This document shows positions 15,968 to 24,038 of a stretch of DNA of 64,000 nt, piece by piece. The notes below the pieces were generated by a model. It saw only the letters and a program-made list of their open reading frames with translations, was not told where the DNA came from and made no database searches. The number at the start of each line of letters is the position of its first letter. The stretch's first letter is position 1. Position numbers and translations under genes: made by a program. Location of the stretch: assembly GCF_003346715.1 (NCBI RefSeq), contig NZ_QQPQ01000023.1, positions 28,181 to 92,180 of the forward strand, written 5' to 3'. The stretch comes from Oceanispirochaeta sp. M1 (GTDB taxonomy: Bacteria > Spirochaetota > Spirochaetia > DSM-2461).

Positions 15968-17087
15968 GTGAACCTCCACTAATTTTTTTTTGTTCTATAA
16001 GAATCTCTTCCCATGCCCCTTTGTAAGCGGCTTCATCATCAAATCCGGGAAGAGTGAAAATTGTCTTGATAAAAAAGGATGCGGCCCCCTCGGCAACCTC
16101 CCAGATTCCCTTCTGTGAGAATTTCCAGTTAAAGGGAATTACTTTTTTAAGAGCCGGCTCCAGAAGAGTCTTATGAAGATAAAAATCACCGCCCAGTATC
16201 AGAAGTTCAGGATCAAGTGTTGAGATAACAGGACTGAGAGTACGGAATAAGAGAGAGGTGTATTCAAGGGAAGCTACGGTATTCTCATGCTTATCGCTGT
16301 TCAGGATTTTCAGAAAATCATTTCTCAGTGAGTCTATGACTGGAGAAACCTGAAGCTCCCCTGCGGAGTAAGAGGAGCCGTGGTAGACCTCTCCGCCTGT
16401 AACCACACCTATACCGACTTCCTGATCCCATGTTTGACTTTGAGGATTGGAATGGAACTCAAGGAGCATACACAAAAGATTCCCTTTGAATTCCTTTCGG
16501 TCTCCAATCTCACCCCATGCGAAACAGTTGGCATCATTTTCAAGCAACACAGGGATCTTCAGCTCTTTCTCCAGTACTTCCGCCAGAGGATAATTATTAA
16601 GTTCCAGAGGCAGGGATTCCAGAGCAATACCCTTATGAGGATTAATCCTGCCGGGCAGTCCTATACCGACTCCGTAAATCCTGCAGTGATGCTCTCTCTC
16701 AAGCTCAGGGATCAGAGTCAGCAATTCATCCTTAAAATTATCAATTCCGTGATCCAGAAGTTCAACCTGCCCCTGATGCAGAGTTTTACCTGTGAGTGTC
16801 TGTAGACTGAAGCGCATAAAATGATCCTGCCACTCAATACCTAGAATGGGCCGTTCAACGATAGAGAGGCCGATGGGAATACGGCCAACCCGTTCTCCGG
16901 CTCTGGCGGATTTCTGCTCAGTAATAAGTTTGAAATCAAGAAGATCATTTACTATATGTGTGAGGGTGGAACGATTCAGTCCCATAGAGTCTGAAGCCTC
17001 TATACGGCTTATACCGGGTCTGTTGCGGATGAGTTCAATGGTTCTGCTGCGGTTTATCTTCCCTTCCTGAACCTTATTGCTGGTCAT
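15960..17087 (-). CDS. ROK-family transcriptional repressor (amino-sugar module)
   Basis: A NagC/XylR-like regulator with an N-terminal winged helix (RSRTIELIRNRPGISRIEASDSMGLNRSTLTHIVNDLL) and a ROK sugar-binding domain (ENDANCFAWGE). It is 375 residues from ATG 17087, which has AGGAG 7 bases upstream; an ATG 10 codons earlier has no ribosome site. The usual zinc motif CxCGxxGCxE is absent. An inverted repeat (17118-17138) lies just downstream of its own -10, which suggests autorepression. The inducer is probably an aminosugar, but this is inferred from the neighbours. Confidence 0.85.
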   Translation of the reverse strand: MTSNKVQEGKINRSRTIELIRNRPGISRIEASDSMGLNRSTLTHIVNDLLDFKLITEQKSARAGERVGRIPIGLSIVERPILGIEWQDHFMRFSLQTLTGKTLHQGQVELLDHGIDNFKDELLTLIPELEREHHCRIYGVGIGLPGRINPHKGIALESLPLELNNYPLAEVLEKELKIPVLLENDANCFAWGEIGDRKEFKGNLLCMLLEFHSNPQSQTWDQEVGIGVVTGGEVYHGSSYSAGELQVSPVIDSLRNDFLKILNSDKHENTVASLEYTSLLFRTLSPVISTLDPELLILGGDFYLHKTLLEPALKKVIPFNWKFSQKGIWEVAEGAASFFIKTIFTLPGFDDEAAYKGAWEEILIEQKKISGGSHV

Positions 17088-17421
17088 AATCCACTCCTGA
17101 AATAAATTCATTTTCATTTGTTGATTGTTTCAACAAACATAATATAAAGGTTTAAGACCATTATTGTCAAGTTAAACAGATCTCATTGTTATTTGGGTAA
17201 TGACAGGCTTCTCATGTTCGTTTTCAGAATCAGTTTAAGGATTTAGTTCAACAACAACCTGTAATTTAACATTACAATGTTTCATAATTATTTCTTTTTG
17301 TTGAAATTATGTCATTATTAGTATTTTAGTTTAACTTCCTTTTTTCATTATTCTCTGTTAACATGTTCTTATTTGTAAATAAAATACTTTAATAATATCA
17401 AGATAATTCGGGAGTCAGCCC
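17088..17421. promoter_or_regulatory. Divergent control region between two ROK genes
   Basis: No gene is present in these 334 bases. The minus promoter has TTGACA (17171-17166), 18 bp, then TATATT (17147-17142). A perfect inverted repeat TTTGTTGA-5-TCAACAAA spans 17118-17138, at the expected start site. Half-site copies lie at 17247-17254 (TTCAACAA) and 17297-17304 (TTTGTTGA). The latter overlaps a possible plus -35 (TTGTTG, then TATTTT after 18 bp). A small IR AACATT-2-AATGTT lies at 17268-17281. The pattern fits ROK operators. Confidence 0.7.
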
Positions 17422-18624
17422 ATGAGGACCTCAAAAAAGTCCATTTATAACCTAGCAATCCAGCAGATATTGAAACTTATCTGGGATTACGGTCCAATCA
17501 GCAGAGTGGATCTGGGAAAAATTTCAGGGTACTCCAAATCAACCATTACAAAAAACTGTGATGCCATGATAGCTCAAGGCATCATAAAGGAAGAATCAAT
17601 ACTTAAAGATGGTATAGTTTCTAAAAGAACAAACCTTGTAATAAATCAGAACTATGCAATCGTTGCAGGGGTTGAGCTGGGAGCTGCCTCCTGCTGTGTC
17701 GGAATATCAGATTTCTCAGGAAAACTGATATCCAAAAAGAATTTTGTCATTGATTATGATTCAGGACCGGAAACCATACTTGATACAATAATTTCATCTA
17801 TCAAAAACCAGATTATCCCATACAGTGATAAAACTTTTTTAGGTATCGGCATGGGTGTTCCTTCTCCTGTAGATTTTGAAAGAGGTGTTGCTGTACATCC
17901 TTCTTTCATGCCTGGCTGGCATAACTACCCTGTTAAAAAATATCTTCAGGATACTATGGGCTGCGATGTGTATGTAGACAATGAAGTACACTCAATGGCT
18001 TTGGGTGAGAATTATATTTCGGAAGATTTAAAGAGTAGTAATCTCCTTTTTATAAAAGCAGGATTCGGTATAGGTTCAGGGATTCTCATAGATGGAAATA
18101 TATACAGAGGCAGTACAGGGATGGGCGGCAATATAGGCCATATCACAATTGATAATAATGCAAACCTTTGTAAGTGCGGAAAAAAAGGATGCCTTGAATC
18201 AGTAGTCGGAGGGGATGCTCTTATCAGTCTGGCTGAAAAAGAACTGGCCGGTGGAGTGCAATCCAGGTTATCCGAACAGCTTAATTCCAATGGGAAATTA
18301 ATTGTAAAAGATATATATAATGCCTTCAAAGCAGGAGATCCCTTATCTTCACAAATTATTCAGGATGCCGGCAAAACACTTGGAAGAACAGTGGGTAAAA
18401 TGGTCGTATTCCTTGATCCGGACTCTGTTATCATCGGCGGAGATTTATCAGATTTTGGATCACCCCTGATTTCCAGTGTATATCAGGGAATTCTTGAGGA
18501 GAGCAGTCAATGGCTCAGCCGGGATTTTATTGTCAGAAAATCATTGAATTCCAAGGATGTCGGCATGATAGGTTCTGCAATTCTATGCATAGACCAGCTT
18601 ATACAGCATAAAATATTATCCTGA
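17422..18624 (+). CDS. ROK-family transcriptional regulator (sugar ABC module)
   Basis: A 400-residue XylR-like repressor. The N-terminal winged helix (residues 10-60, with GPISRVDLGKISGYSKSTITKN) is followed by a ROK domain with the intact zinc motif CKCGKKGCLE. The kinase-type catalytic Asp is not kept: the place of ENDAN reads DNEVH. It should therefore be a regulator, not a kinase. A GGGAG site precedes the ATG. It faces away from the ROK1 operon and towards the sugar ABC operon, the likely target. A terminator follows at 18635. Confidence 0.88.
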   Translation: MRTSKKSIYNLAIQQILKLIWDYGPISRVDLGKISGYSKSTITKNCDAMIAQGIIKEESILKDGIVSKRTNLVINQNYAIVAGVELGAASCCVGISDFSGKLISKKNFVIDYDSGPETILDTIISSIKNQIIPYSDKTFLGIGMGVPSPVDFERGVAVHPSFMPGWHNYPVKKYLQDTMGCDVYVDNEVHSMALGENYISEDLKSSNLLFIKAGFGIGSGILIDGNIYRGSTGMGGNIGHITIDNNANLCKCGKKGCLESVVGGDALISLAEKELAGGVQSRLSEQLNSNGKLIVKDIYNAFKAGDPLSSQIIQDAGKTLGRTVGKMVVFLDPDSVIIGGDLSDFGSPLISSVYQGILEESSQWLSRDFIVRKSLNSKDVGMIGSAILCIDQLIQHKILS

Positions 18625-18634
18625 CAGACAGAGC

Positions 18635-18690
18635 ATCCGGAAAAGGCTGCACCAAGCGGCAGCTCTTCCCGGATTTATCTCTTTTATTTT
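18635..18690. terminator. Terminator hairpin between ROK2 and the oxidoreductase genes
   Basis: ATCCGG (18635-18640) pairs with CCGGAT (18669-18674), with an inner stem GGCTGC/GGCAGC and a T-rich stretch after it on the plus strand. It lies between convergent genes. Confidence 0.65.
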
Positions 18691-19684
18691 AGATTATCAG
18701 CTCCGCCTGGCCGGACTCTATAGATCTATAGGCAGCCTGTACAACTTCAACAGCCTTCAATCCGTCTTCTCCACTGACCCTGGGTGTTTTTCCAGTACTA
18801 TGGGAAAGAATAAAGTCATCAATCATCATACTGTCCGCATTGCTTCCCCAGTATAGCCACTCGGGCTGTGATTTTTCAGAATACAACTGCATGGTCTGCT
18901 TGAATGCGTCTACATTGAGATTTCCCTTCTCACCAATCAATTCAAAACGGAGACCACCCCATATGGGGTATCCCTGCGGTCTGGACCAGCTGCAGTCGAT
19001 TGAGATAAAAGGACCGTCTTTAAAGGATATCATAACCAAACCTGCTGTTTCGACTTCAAGATCAGGATCATCAGCATGAAGATTTCGATTGGAGCGAGCA
19101 AAGATTTCATGAACTTCCTTTTTAAAAATCCAGCGAAATATATCCGTTAGATGCACAAGGTGATCTGATACAGCACCTCCCCCCGCCAGCTCTTTATCAA
19201 CAAACCAGCTTCGCAGGTTCCTGGGCAGTTTTCCCTGATTACAGGAGTTGACACAATAAACCTGCCCCAGCCCGCCGCTGTCCATCAGTTTTTTAGCCTC
19301 AACAACGGGAATTGAATACCGCATGGGAAAAGCAGTCATCAAAAGTAATTTTTTCTCATTAAACAGATCAACCATAAACCGGGCATCCTCAACAGATGTA
19401 GCCAATGGTTTCTCACAGAGAACTGAACAGGCAGCCCCGGCTGCGGACTCTGCAAAATATTTATGCCTGGCATTTTCACTGCATATGATCACAGCCTCAG
19501 GTTTCTGAGCATAGAATGCCTCCAGCTCTTCAAAGAAAGGGATTTGGAACTTCCTGGAAATCTCTTTTCCACGTTCTAAATCATCATCAAAGAATCCTAT
19601 AAAATCAACATCCTCTCTGCTTTTAAGAATATCAGCATAAGATTCGGCATGTATGTGGGCAAAACTCAGTATTCCGATTCTCAT
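18689..19684 (-). CDS. Gfo/Idh/MocA-family oxidoreductase (second)
   Basis: A 331-residue NAD(P)-dependent sugar or cyclitol dehydrogenase. The N-terminal Rossmann half is altered (GILSFAHIHAESY in place of GxGxxG), as in some members. The catalytic EKPLA motif is present (CEKPLATSVEDA). The substrate-side GGGAVSDHLVHLTDIFRW provides Asp and His. It overlaps the first Gfo gene by 4 bases (ATGA) and is the last gene of the ABC operon. A paired oxidoreductase suggests successive or reciprocal oxidation and reduction of the imported sugar; substrate unknown. Confidence 0.88.
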   Translation of the reverse strand: MRIGILSFAHIHAESYADILKSREDVDFIGFFDDDLERGKEISRKFQIPFFEELEAFYAQKPEAVIICSENARHKYFAESAAGAACSVLCEKPLATSVEDARFMVDLFNEKKLLLMTAFPMRYSIPVVEAKKLMDSGGLGQVYCVNSCNQGKLPRNLRSWFVDKELAGGGAVSDHLVHLTDIFRWIFKKEVHEIFARSNRNLHADDPDLEVETAGLVMISFKDGPFISIDCSWSRPQGYPIWGGLRFELIGEKGNLNVDAFKQTMQLYSEKSQPEWLYWGSNADSMMIDDFILSHSTGKTPRVSGEDGLKAVEVVQAAYRSIESGQAELII

Positions 19685-20691
19685 GACTGAACCTCCTCAA
19701 GCTCAGGAATCATGATGTTCCGGCCTGTTTTTGAAGACTCCAGAGCTGCAAGAGCAATCTGCAGTGCAGCCAGAGCATCACTATCTTTGACAGGAAGAGG
19801 GGAATCCCCCTCAAGGTGATCATAAAAAGCCTGTATTTCTATTTCATAGGGACTATTTTCCAATGGACTCAGAGGAACTGCAACTTTACCGGCGGTATCC
19901 TTTTTCCCGGCATGCATATGAAGGGATATGGGAGCAGAGTCATCAGAATTGTGTGTTAAGAGTCCCCGGGAGCCGGCTATCTCAAACTTTGTATGAAACT
20001 CAGGTGCGGGATAAGACCATGATCCCTGAATATGACTGAGAACTCCCGATTTATGCTCCAGAATAACGAGGGCATGATCACAGGCCAGTTCGGGATTATC
20101 ACTCTTTATAGTTTTTGCATAGACTGAGGTGACCTCACCTGCTATCCAGCGGGCATAATCCAGATCATGCAGACAAAGATCCAAAAGAATCCCCCCTGAT
20201 TTTTCATAATCAAGAAACCAGTTATCCTTGGACTTTCGAGGCGCAAAAGACTCACGGGAAAGCCTGATGAGACCCAGTTTCCCCAAATCTCCTCTCTGAA
20301 CTGCTTCTCTTGCATCTATGTAGTCAGGAAAAAATCTCAACACATGGCCCGGCAGCAGTTTAACACTATTCTTTCGGCATTCCCGGACCATTTCGACCCC
20401 CTGTTCCAGAGTCCTGGCCAGGGGTTTTTCACAGATCACATGAATCCCGTTCCGGGCACTTTCCATTACAATCGGGTGGTGCAGAAATGTAGGAACACAG
20501 ACATCAATCACATCGATGTGGGGAATCATATCCTTTAAATCTGTATAAAAGGGAACACCCAGTTTATCGGCCAAAGGGGCTGCCAGCTCTTTGTTTTTAT
20601 CAAGAACAGCAGTGATTTCTGCTCCTGTTTTTTGCCATGCAAACCCATGAATAGAGCCCATTACTCCGGCTCCGGCTATACCAATTCTCAT
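19681..20691 (-). CDS. Gfo/Idh/MocA-family oxidoreductase (first)
   Basis: A 336-residue oxidoreductase with a good NAD(P) motif (GIAGAGVMGSIHG, residues 4-16), the catalytic Lys in CEKPLA and the GGILLDLCLHDLDYARW block. It is typical of inositol, glucose and sugar-derivative dehydrogenases. It follows the transporter permease by 16 bases and overlaps its paralogue by ATGA. Similarity to the second Gfo gene is limited, so this is not a recent duplication. Confidence 0.9.
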   Translation of the reverse strand: MRIGIAGAGVMGSIHGFAWQKTGAEITAVLDKNKELAAPLADKLGVPFYTDLKDMIPHIDVIDVCVPTFLHHPIVMESARNGIHVICEKPLARTLEQGVEMVRECRKNSVKLLPGHVLRFFPDYIDAREAVQRGDLGKLGLIRLSRESFAPRKSKDNWFLDYEKSGGILLDLCLHDLDYARWIAGEVTSVYAKTIKSDNPELACDHALVILEHKSGVLSHIQGSWSYPAPEFHTKFEIAGSRGLLTHNSDDSAPISLHMHAGKKDTAGKVAVPLSPLENSPYEIEIQAFYDHLEGDSPLPVKDSDALAALQIALAALESSKTGRNIMIPELEEVQS

Positions 20692-20707
20692 ATGGGAGAC
20701 TCCTCTA

Positions 20708-21553
20708 TCAGCTTTTGATTGATCCGGCAGTCAAACCGCTGATCAACTGTTTTGAAAAAATTATGTAAAGAATAATTACAGGCACTATGGCCATGGTCAG
20801 TGCTGATAATACAGAATTCCAATCTGTTACAAACTGTCCTAAAAACATCTGGGCCCCGAGAATCAATGTCTTTGTTCCTTCACTTGGTGCCAATATCAGG
20901 GGAAACCAGAGATCGTTCCATATGGGCATCATGGTAAATACAGCAACTGTAGCCAGAGCAGGTCTAACCATGGGTAATATGAGAAAGAAGATGCGGTATT
21001 CTGTTGCTCCGTCTACCCGACCCGCATCTTTAAGACCCGATGGAATCTGGATCATGAACTGCTGCATAATAAAAATAGTCAGAGGCAATCCCTGAGCCGT
21101 ATATACCAGGATAAGAGCCAGAAGAGTGTTCACCAGTCCCAGAGAGACACAGAGTCTGAGTATGGCAACAGTTCCTAATCGAATAGGTATCATAATACCC
21201 AGAGCAAGATACAGTCCCAGATACTTATTCCCTTTAAACTTATATTCTGACAGGGCCCATGCTGCCATAGCCCCGAATAGAATAATTAAAGCAAGACTGA
21301 TAAGTGTAACAATAATACTGTTACCGAAATAGGAGAAGTAATTTGACCGGAGCAGAACCGTGTTATAGCCCTTCAGGCTGAAAGTTTCGGGAGTGGGAAA
21401 GGCGAGGGGTGATGCAAAAATGGCCTTTCTTGTCTTAAAAGAATTACTGATCACTAAGAGTATGGGAAAGAGAGCCAGTGCAGAGAAAAGGATCAGTGTC
21501 AAATACTGTATGACCCGACTGGCAGGCCCGGAATTATATTTTCTTCGTTTCAT
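20708..21553 (-). CDS. Sugar ABC transporter permease, MalG type
   Basis: A 281-residue inner-membrane permease with six predicted segments. The EAA loop near residue 190 reads DAGRVDGATEYRIFFLILP. The start is ATG 21553, 6 bases after an AGGAG site. A TTG five codons upstream is in frame but would place that site inside the gene. It is 11 bases after the first permease. No ATPase gene lies in the operon, so a shared MsmK/UgpC-type ATPase elsewhere is expected. Confidence 0.94.
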   Translation of the reverse strand: MKRRKYNSGPASRVIQYLTLILFSALALFPILLVISNSFKTRKAIFASPLAFPTPETFSLKGYNTVLLRSNYFSYFGNSIIVTLISLALIILFGAMAAWALSEYKFKGNKYLGLYLALGIMIPIRLGTVAILRLCVSLGLVNTLLALILVYTAQGLPLTIFIMQQFMIQIPSGLKDAGRVDGATEYRIFFLILPMVRPALATVAVFTMMPIWNDLWFPLILAPSEGTKTLILGAQMFLGQFVTDWNSVLSALTMAIVPVIILYIIFSKQLISGLTAGSIKS

Positions 21554-21564
21554 GTCCCTCTCCT

Positions 21565-22512
21565 TCAATACTCATAGCTAGTTACGCGCCGCTGCCAGAC
21601 ATAGGTGTAGAGCAGAACAAATGCCAAAATAATCAGAAACATCATGGTTGCGACTGTAGCACCCATGGTCGGATTACCAAGTTGAAGCTGATGACCGAAG
21701 AAAGTTCTATAGAAAAGATTTCCAAGGAGATCCGTGGAATAGTCAGGTCCCGCCAGAACGCCCTGAGTCGTATAAACAAGATCAAAGGCATTGAAATTAC
21801 CTACAAATGTTAAAACGGAAACAATTCCTACGATTGGAAGTATGAGGATGAATTTTATTCTCCAGAAAACCGTCCAGCCGCTTGCTCCATCCACAGTCGC
21901 CGCTTCAACAAGCTCGTGAGGGATACCGAGAAGTCCTGTATAGAACAACATCATCGGAATACCAATAAACTGCCATACCGAGACTAGTGAAAGAGTTGTG
22001 AGTGCATATTTTTCAAGACCCAGCCATGGCAGAAAATACTTTTCAAGACCAAAGAGAGCCATTCCTGTTTCAGCAACTCCCCAGAGAGGGCTCAAAATAA
22101 GTTGCCATGCAAATCCAACAATGACTACGGACAGCGTGGTTGGAAGAAAAAGAATAGTTCTGAATGTTGTACGTCCTTTCAGTGATTGATTGACCAGAAG
22201 AGATGCCAGTAACAAACCTACAGGGTTTTGAACCAGTGAATGTACAATAAAAAATTTCACATTATTCCATAAAGCTCCCCAGAAACGTGGAGCCCAGAGA
22301 TCATCTGTCATGAGTTTGATAAAATTAGCAAAACCTGTAAATGACTCATTACCTGCCTTATCAGCTGTAAAAAAACTGAGTCCTAAAGAACTCAGAAGCG
22401 GATAAATCATAAACATTGTATAGACTAAACAGGCCGGAGCCAGAAAGACTAATATATATGTCCTGAACTTCTGTTTCTGTTTATATTGACTGTTAGGGGG
22501 GGCTTTGCTCAT
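21565..22512 (-). CDS. Sugar ABC transporter permease, MalF type
   Basis: A 315-residue permease from ATG 22512 (MSKAPPNSQYKQKQKF). The open frame extends upstream to 22605, but that part runs through a terminator hairpin and is not coding. It has six membrane segments. The EAA loop reads EAATVDGASGWTVFWRIKFILILP. It pairs with the MalG-type protein downstream to form the channel. Confidence 0.93.
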   Translation of the reverse strand: MSKAPPNSQYKQKQKFRTYILVFLAPACLVYTMFMIYPLLSSLGLSFFTADKAGNESFTGFANFIKLMTDDLWAPRFWGALWNNVKFFIVHSLVQNPVGLLLASLLVNQSLKGRTTFRTILFLPTTLSVVIVGFAWQLILSPLWGVAETGMALFGLEKYFLPWLGLEKYALTTLSLVSVWQFIGIPMMLFYTGLLGIPHELVEAATVDGASGWTVFWRIKFILILPIVGIVSVLTFVGNFNAFDLVYTTQGVLAGPDYSTDLLGNLFYRTFFGHQLQLGNPTMGATVATMMFLIILAFVLLYTYVWQRRVTSYEY

Positions 22513-22543
22513 GCCGCTGTAACCTCTCGTTTTATCAGATGTG

Positions 22544-22567
22544 AAAAAGCCGACCTTACGGCCGGCT
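22544..22567 (-). terminator. Attenuator hairpin between binding protein and permeases
   Basis: On the minus strand, an 8-bp stem AGCCGGCC/GGTCGGCT with a GTAA tetraloop is followed by TTTTT. Such a hairpin usually lets the binding protein be made in excess over the permeases. Confidence 0.8.
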
Positions 22568-22582
22568 GTATTAAATGAAGGA

Positions 22583-23860
22583 TTATGGTTTATACCATCT
22601 ATCAAGACCGTCCTGAACAGTCTTAGCTGCTTCTTCAGGAGTCATAGTTCCATTGATAACCTTTGCTGTATTTACCCACAGTTCACTTTCAAGGTTTGGC
22701 TCTCCTCTGCCGAGGATCTGATATGAGTTTCTAATTGTTGTCTTAGCAATCTGACGCCATCCGATAATCTCAGAAGCCAGTGCATCATCCAGGGTCAGTT
22801 TGAAATCACCCAGACTGAAGAAACCGGGCAGAGCATTGCTGTATAGTTCTGCGAACTCTTTTGTTGTCATCCAGGTCAGGAAAGTTTTACAGGCTTCAGG
22901 ATTTTCAGTAGTAGAATTCATACCTAAAGCAATGTCTGTATGGTCGCTTATGTAGAGCTCATCACCTTTATTTCTAACAGGTGCAGGAAAGGCTCCCATA
23001 TTGAAATCTGCCTGTTCATTGAATACACCGATTTCCCAGGAACCTGCAGGATAGATTGCTGCCTTACCTAGAGTAAAAAGGTTCTGTGAATCAGGATAAG
23101 ACTGAGCTTCAAATCCTTTAGACATATAGGGAGCCCATTTTGCAAGAGTTTCCCATACAGCTACATACTGATCGTCTGTGTATTTTTCTTTACCGCTGAT
23201 TAGGTTATTTCTACCTGTTTCACCCTTCCAGTAGTTAGGACCGATATTCTGAAATCCCATAGTGGCTACGTCCCAGAGGTCCGAAGTACCGATGGCTAAA
23301 GGAACATAACGGCCGTCTGCCTTTACTTTCTCCAGAATATCAAAGAATTCTGCTTCAGTTTCGGGTTCTGTCAGTCCCAGCTCACTAAAGATATCTGCAT
23401 TGTAAATGAAACCATGGATAACAGATGCCATGGGAACAGCAAATACATCGCTGCCGTCGTCTGTGATCCATGCGCTTTTTGCTACAGATGAAAAATTGTC
23501 TATTCCATCCAGATCATTGAGGGTAGCAAGATTTCCCTGCTGAAATAGAATAAGGGAGGCATCAAAGGGTCTAGCAGTGATAAGATCACCCGCAGTTCCA
23601 CCTTCAAGCTTGGCATTCAATGAAGAATTATATTCTGCCGGGGGTGTAGGAGAAAAAACAACTGTTATGTCAGGATAATGTTTATTAAATGCAGGGATCA
23701 GTATATCTTCCCAGATTGCTAAATCATCATTCCTCCAGCTTTCAATTGTGATAGTCACCTTATCAGATGCTCCGGCAGCTCCATCCTGGGCACCAGTTGC
23801 AAACAAGGCAGCTGTGAATACCATTGAACTGATAAAAAAAAGTAGAAACATTTTTTTCAT
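22583..23860 (-). CDS. Extracellular sugar-binding protein (family 1)
   Basis: A 425-residue periplasmic or lipid-anchored substrate-binding protein of the MalE/UgpB type. The signal peptide ends near FATGAQDG. The mature part has KVTITIESWRNDDLAIWEDILIPAF. Later motifs include GKAAIYPAGSWEIGVF and PEACKTFLTWMTTKEFAELYS, usual in this family. AAGGAG precedes the ATG. It is the first gene of the importer operon, with a clear promoter and operator-like repeats upstream. The substrate is unknown; the two oxidoreductases suggest a sugar acid, inositol-like or modified sugar. Confidence 0.94.
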   Translation of the reverse strand: MKKMFLLFFISSMVFTAALFATGAQDGAAGASDKVTITIESWRNDDLAIWEDILIPAFNKHYPDITVVFSPTPPAEYNSSLNAKLEGGTAGDLITARPFDASLILFQQGNLATLNDLDGIDNFSSVAKSAWITDDGSDVFAVPMASVIHGFIYNADIFSELGLTEPETEAEFFDILEKVKADGRYVPLAIGTSDLWDVATMGFQNIGPNYWKGETGRNNLISGKEKYTDDQYVAVWETLAKWAPYMSKGFEAQSYPDSQNLFTLGKAAIYPAGSWEIGVFNEQADFNMGAFPAPVRNKGDELYISDHTDIALGMNSTTENPEACKTFLTWMTTKEFAELYSNALPGFFSLGDFKLTLDDALASEIIGWRQIAKTTIRNSYQILGRGEPNLESELWVNTAKVINGTMTPEEAAKTVQDGLDRWYKP

Positions 23861-23880
23861 ATCAAAACTCCTTTAGTTTT

Positions 23881-23955
23881 ATCCGGTAATTCCGGATATT
23901 TTTAATTTTAACTTCCTATTTCCATTATTGTCAAGATTTGTTTCAAAATGAAACA
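23881..23955 (-). promoter_or_regulatory. Promoter and two inverted repeats for the sugar ABC operon
   Basis: Minus-strand TTGACA (23934-23929), 18 bp, TAAAAT (23910-23905). TGTTTCA-3-TGAAACA (23939-23955) lies just upstream of the -35. ATCCGG-5-CCGGAT (23881-23897) lies at the start of the transcript. Either could be an operator; the second may also form a 5' hairpin. The block CCATTATTGTCAAG (23922-23935) is identical to that in the ROK1 promoter (17159-17172). Confidence 0.75.
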
Positions 23956-24038
23956 TTTATTATCTATTTTACAACTTTTATTTTTATTCAGTACCCCACT
24001 CTTCAGTAGTATTTACCCTGAATAAAACGTGATTTATG

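Noticed and set aside
22513..22605. N-terminal extension of the MalF-type permease
   Set aside because: It runs through a terminator hairpin and overlaps the binding-protein stop. ATG 22512 gives a normal permease length.
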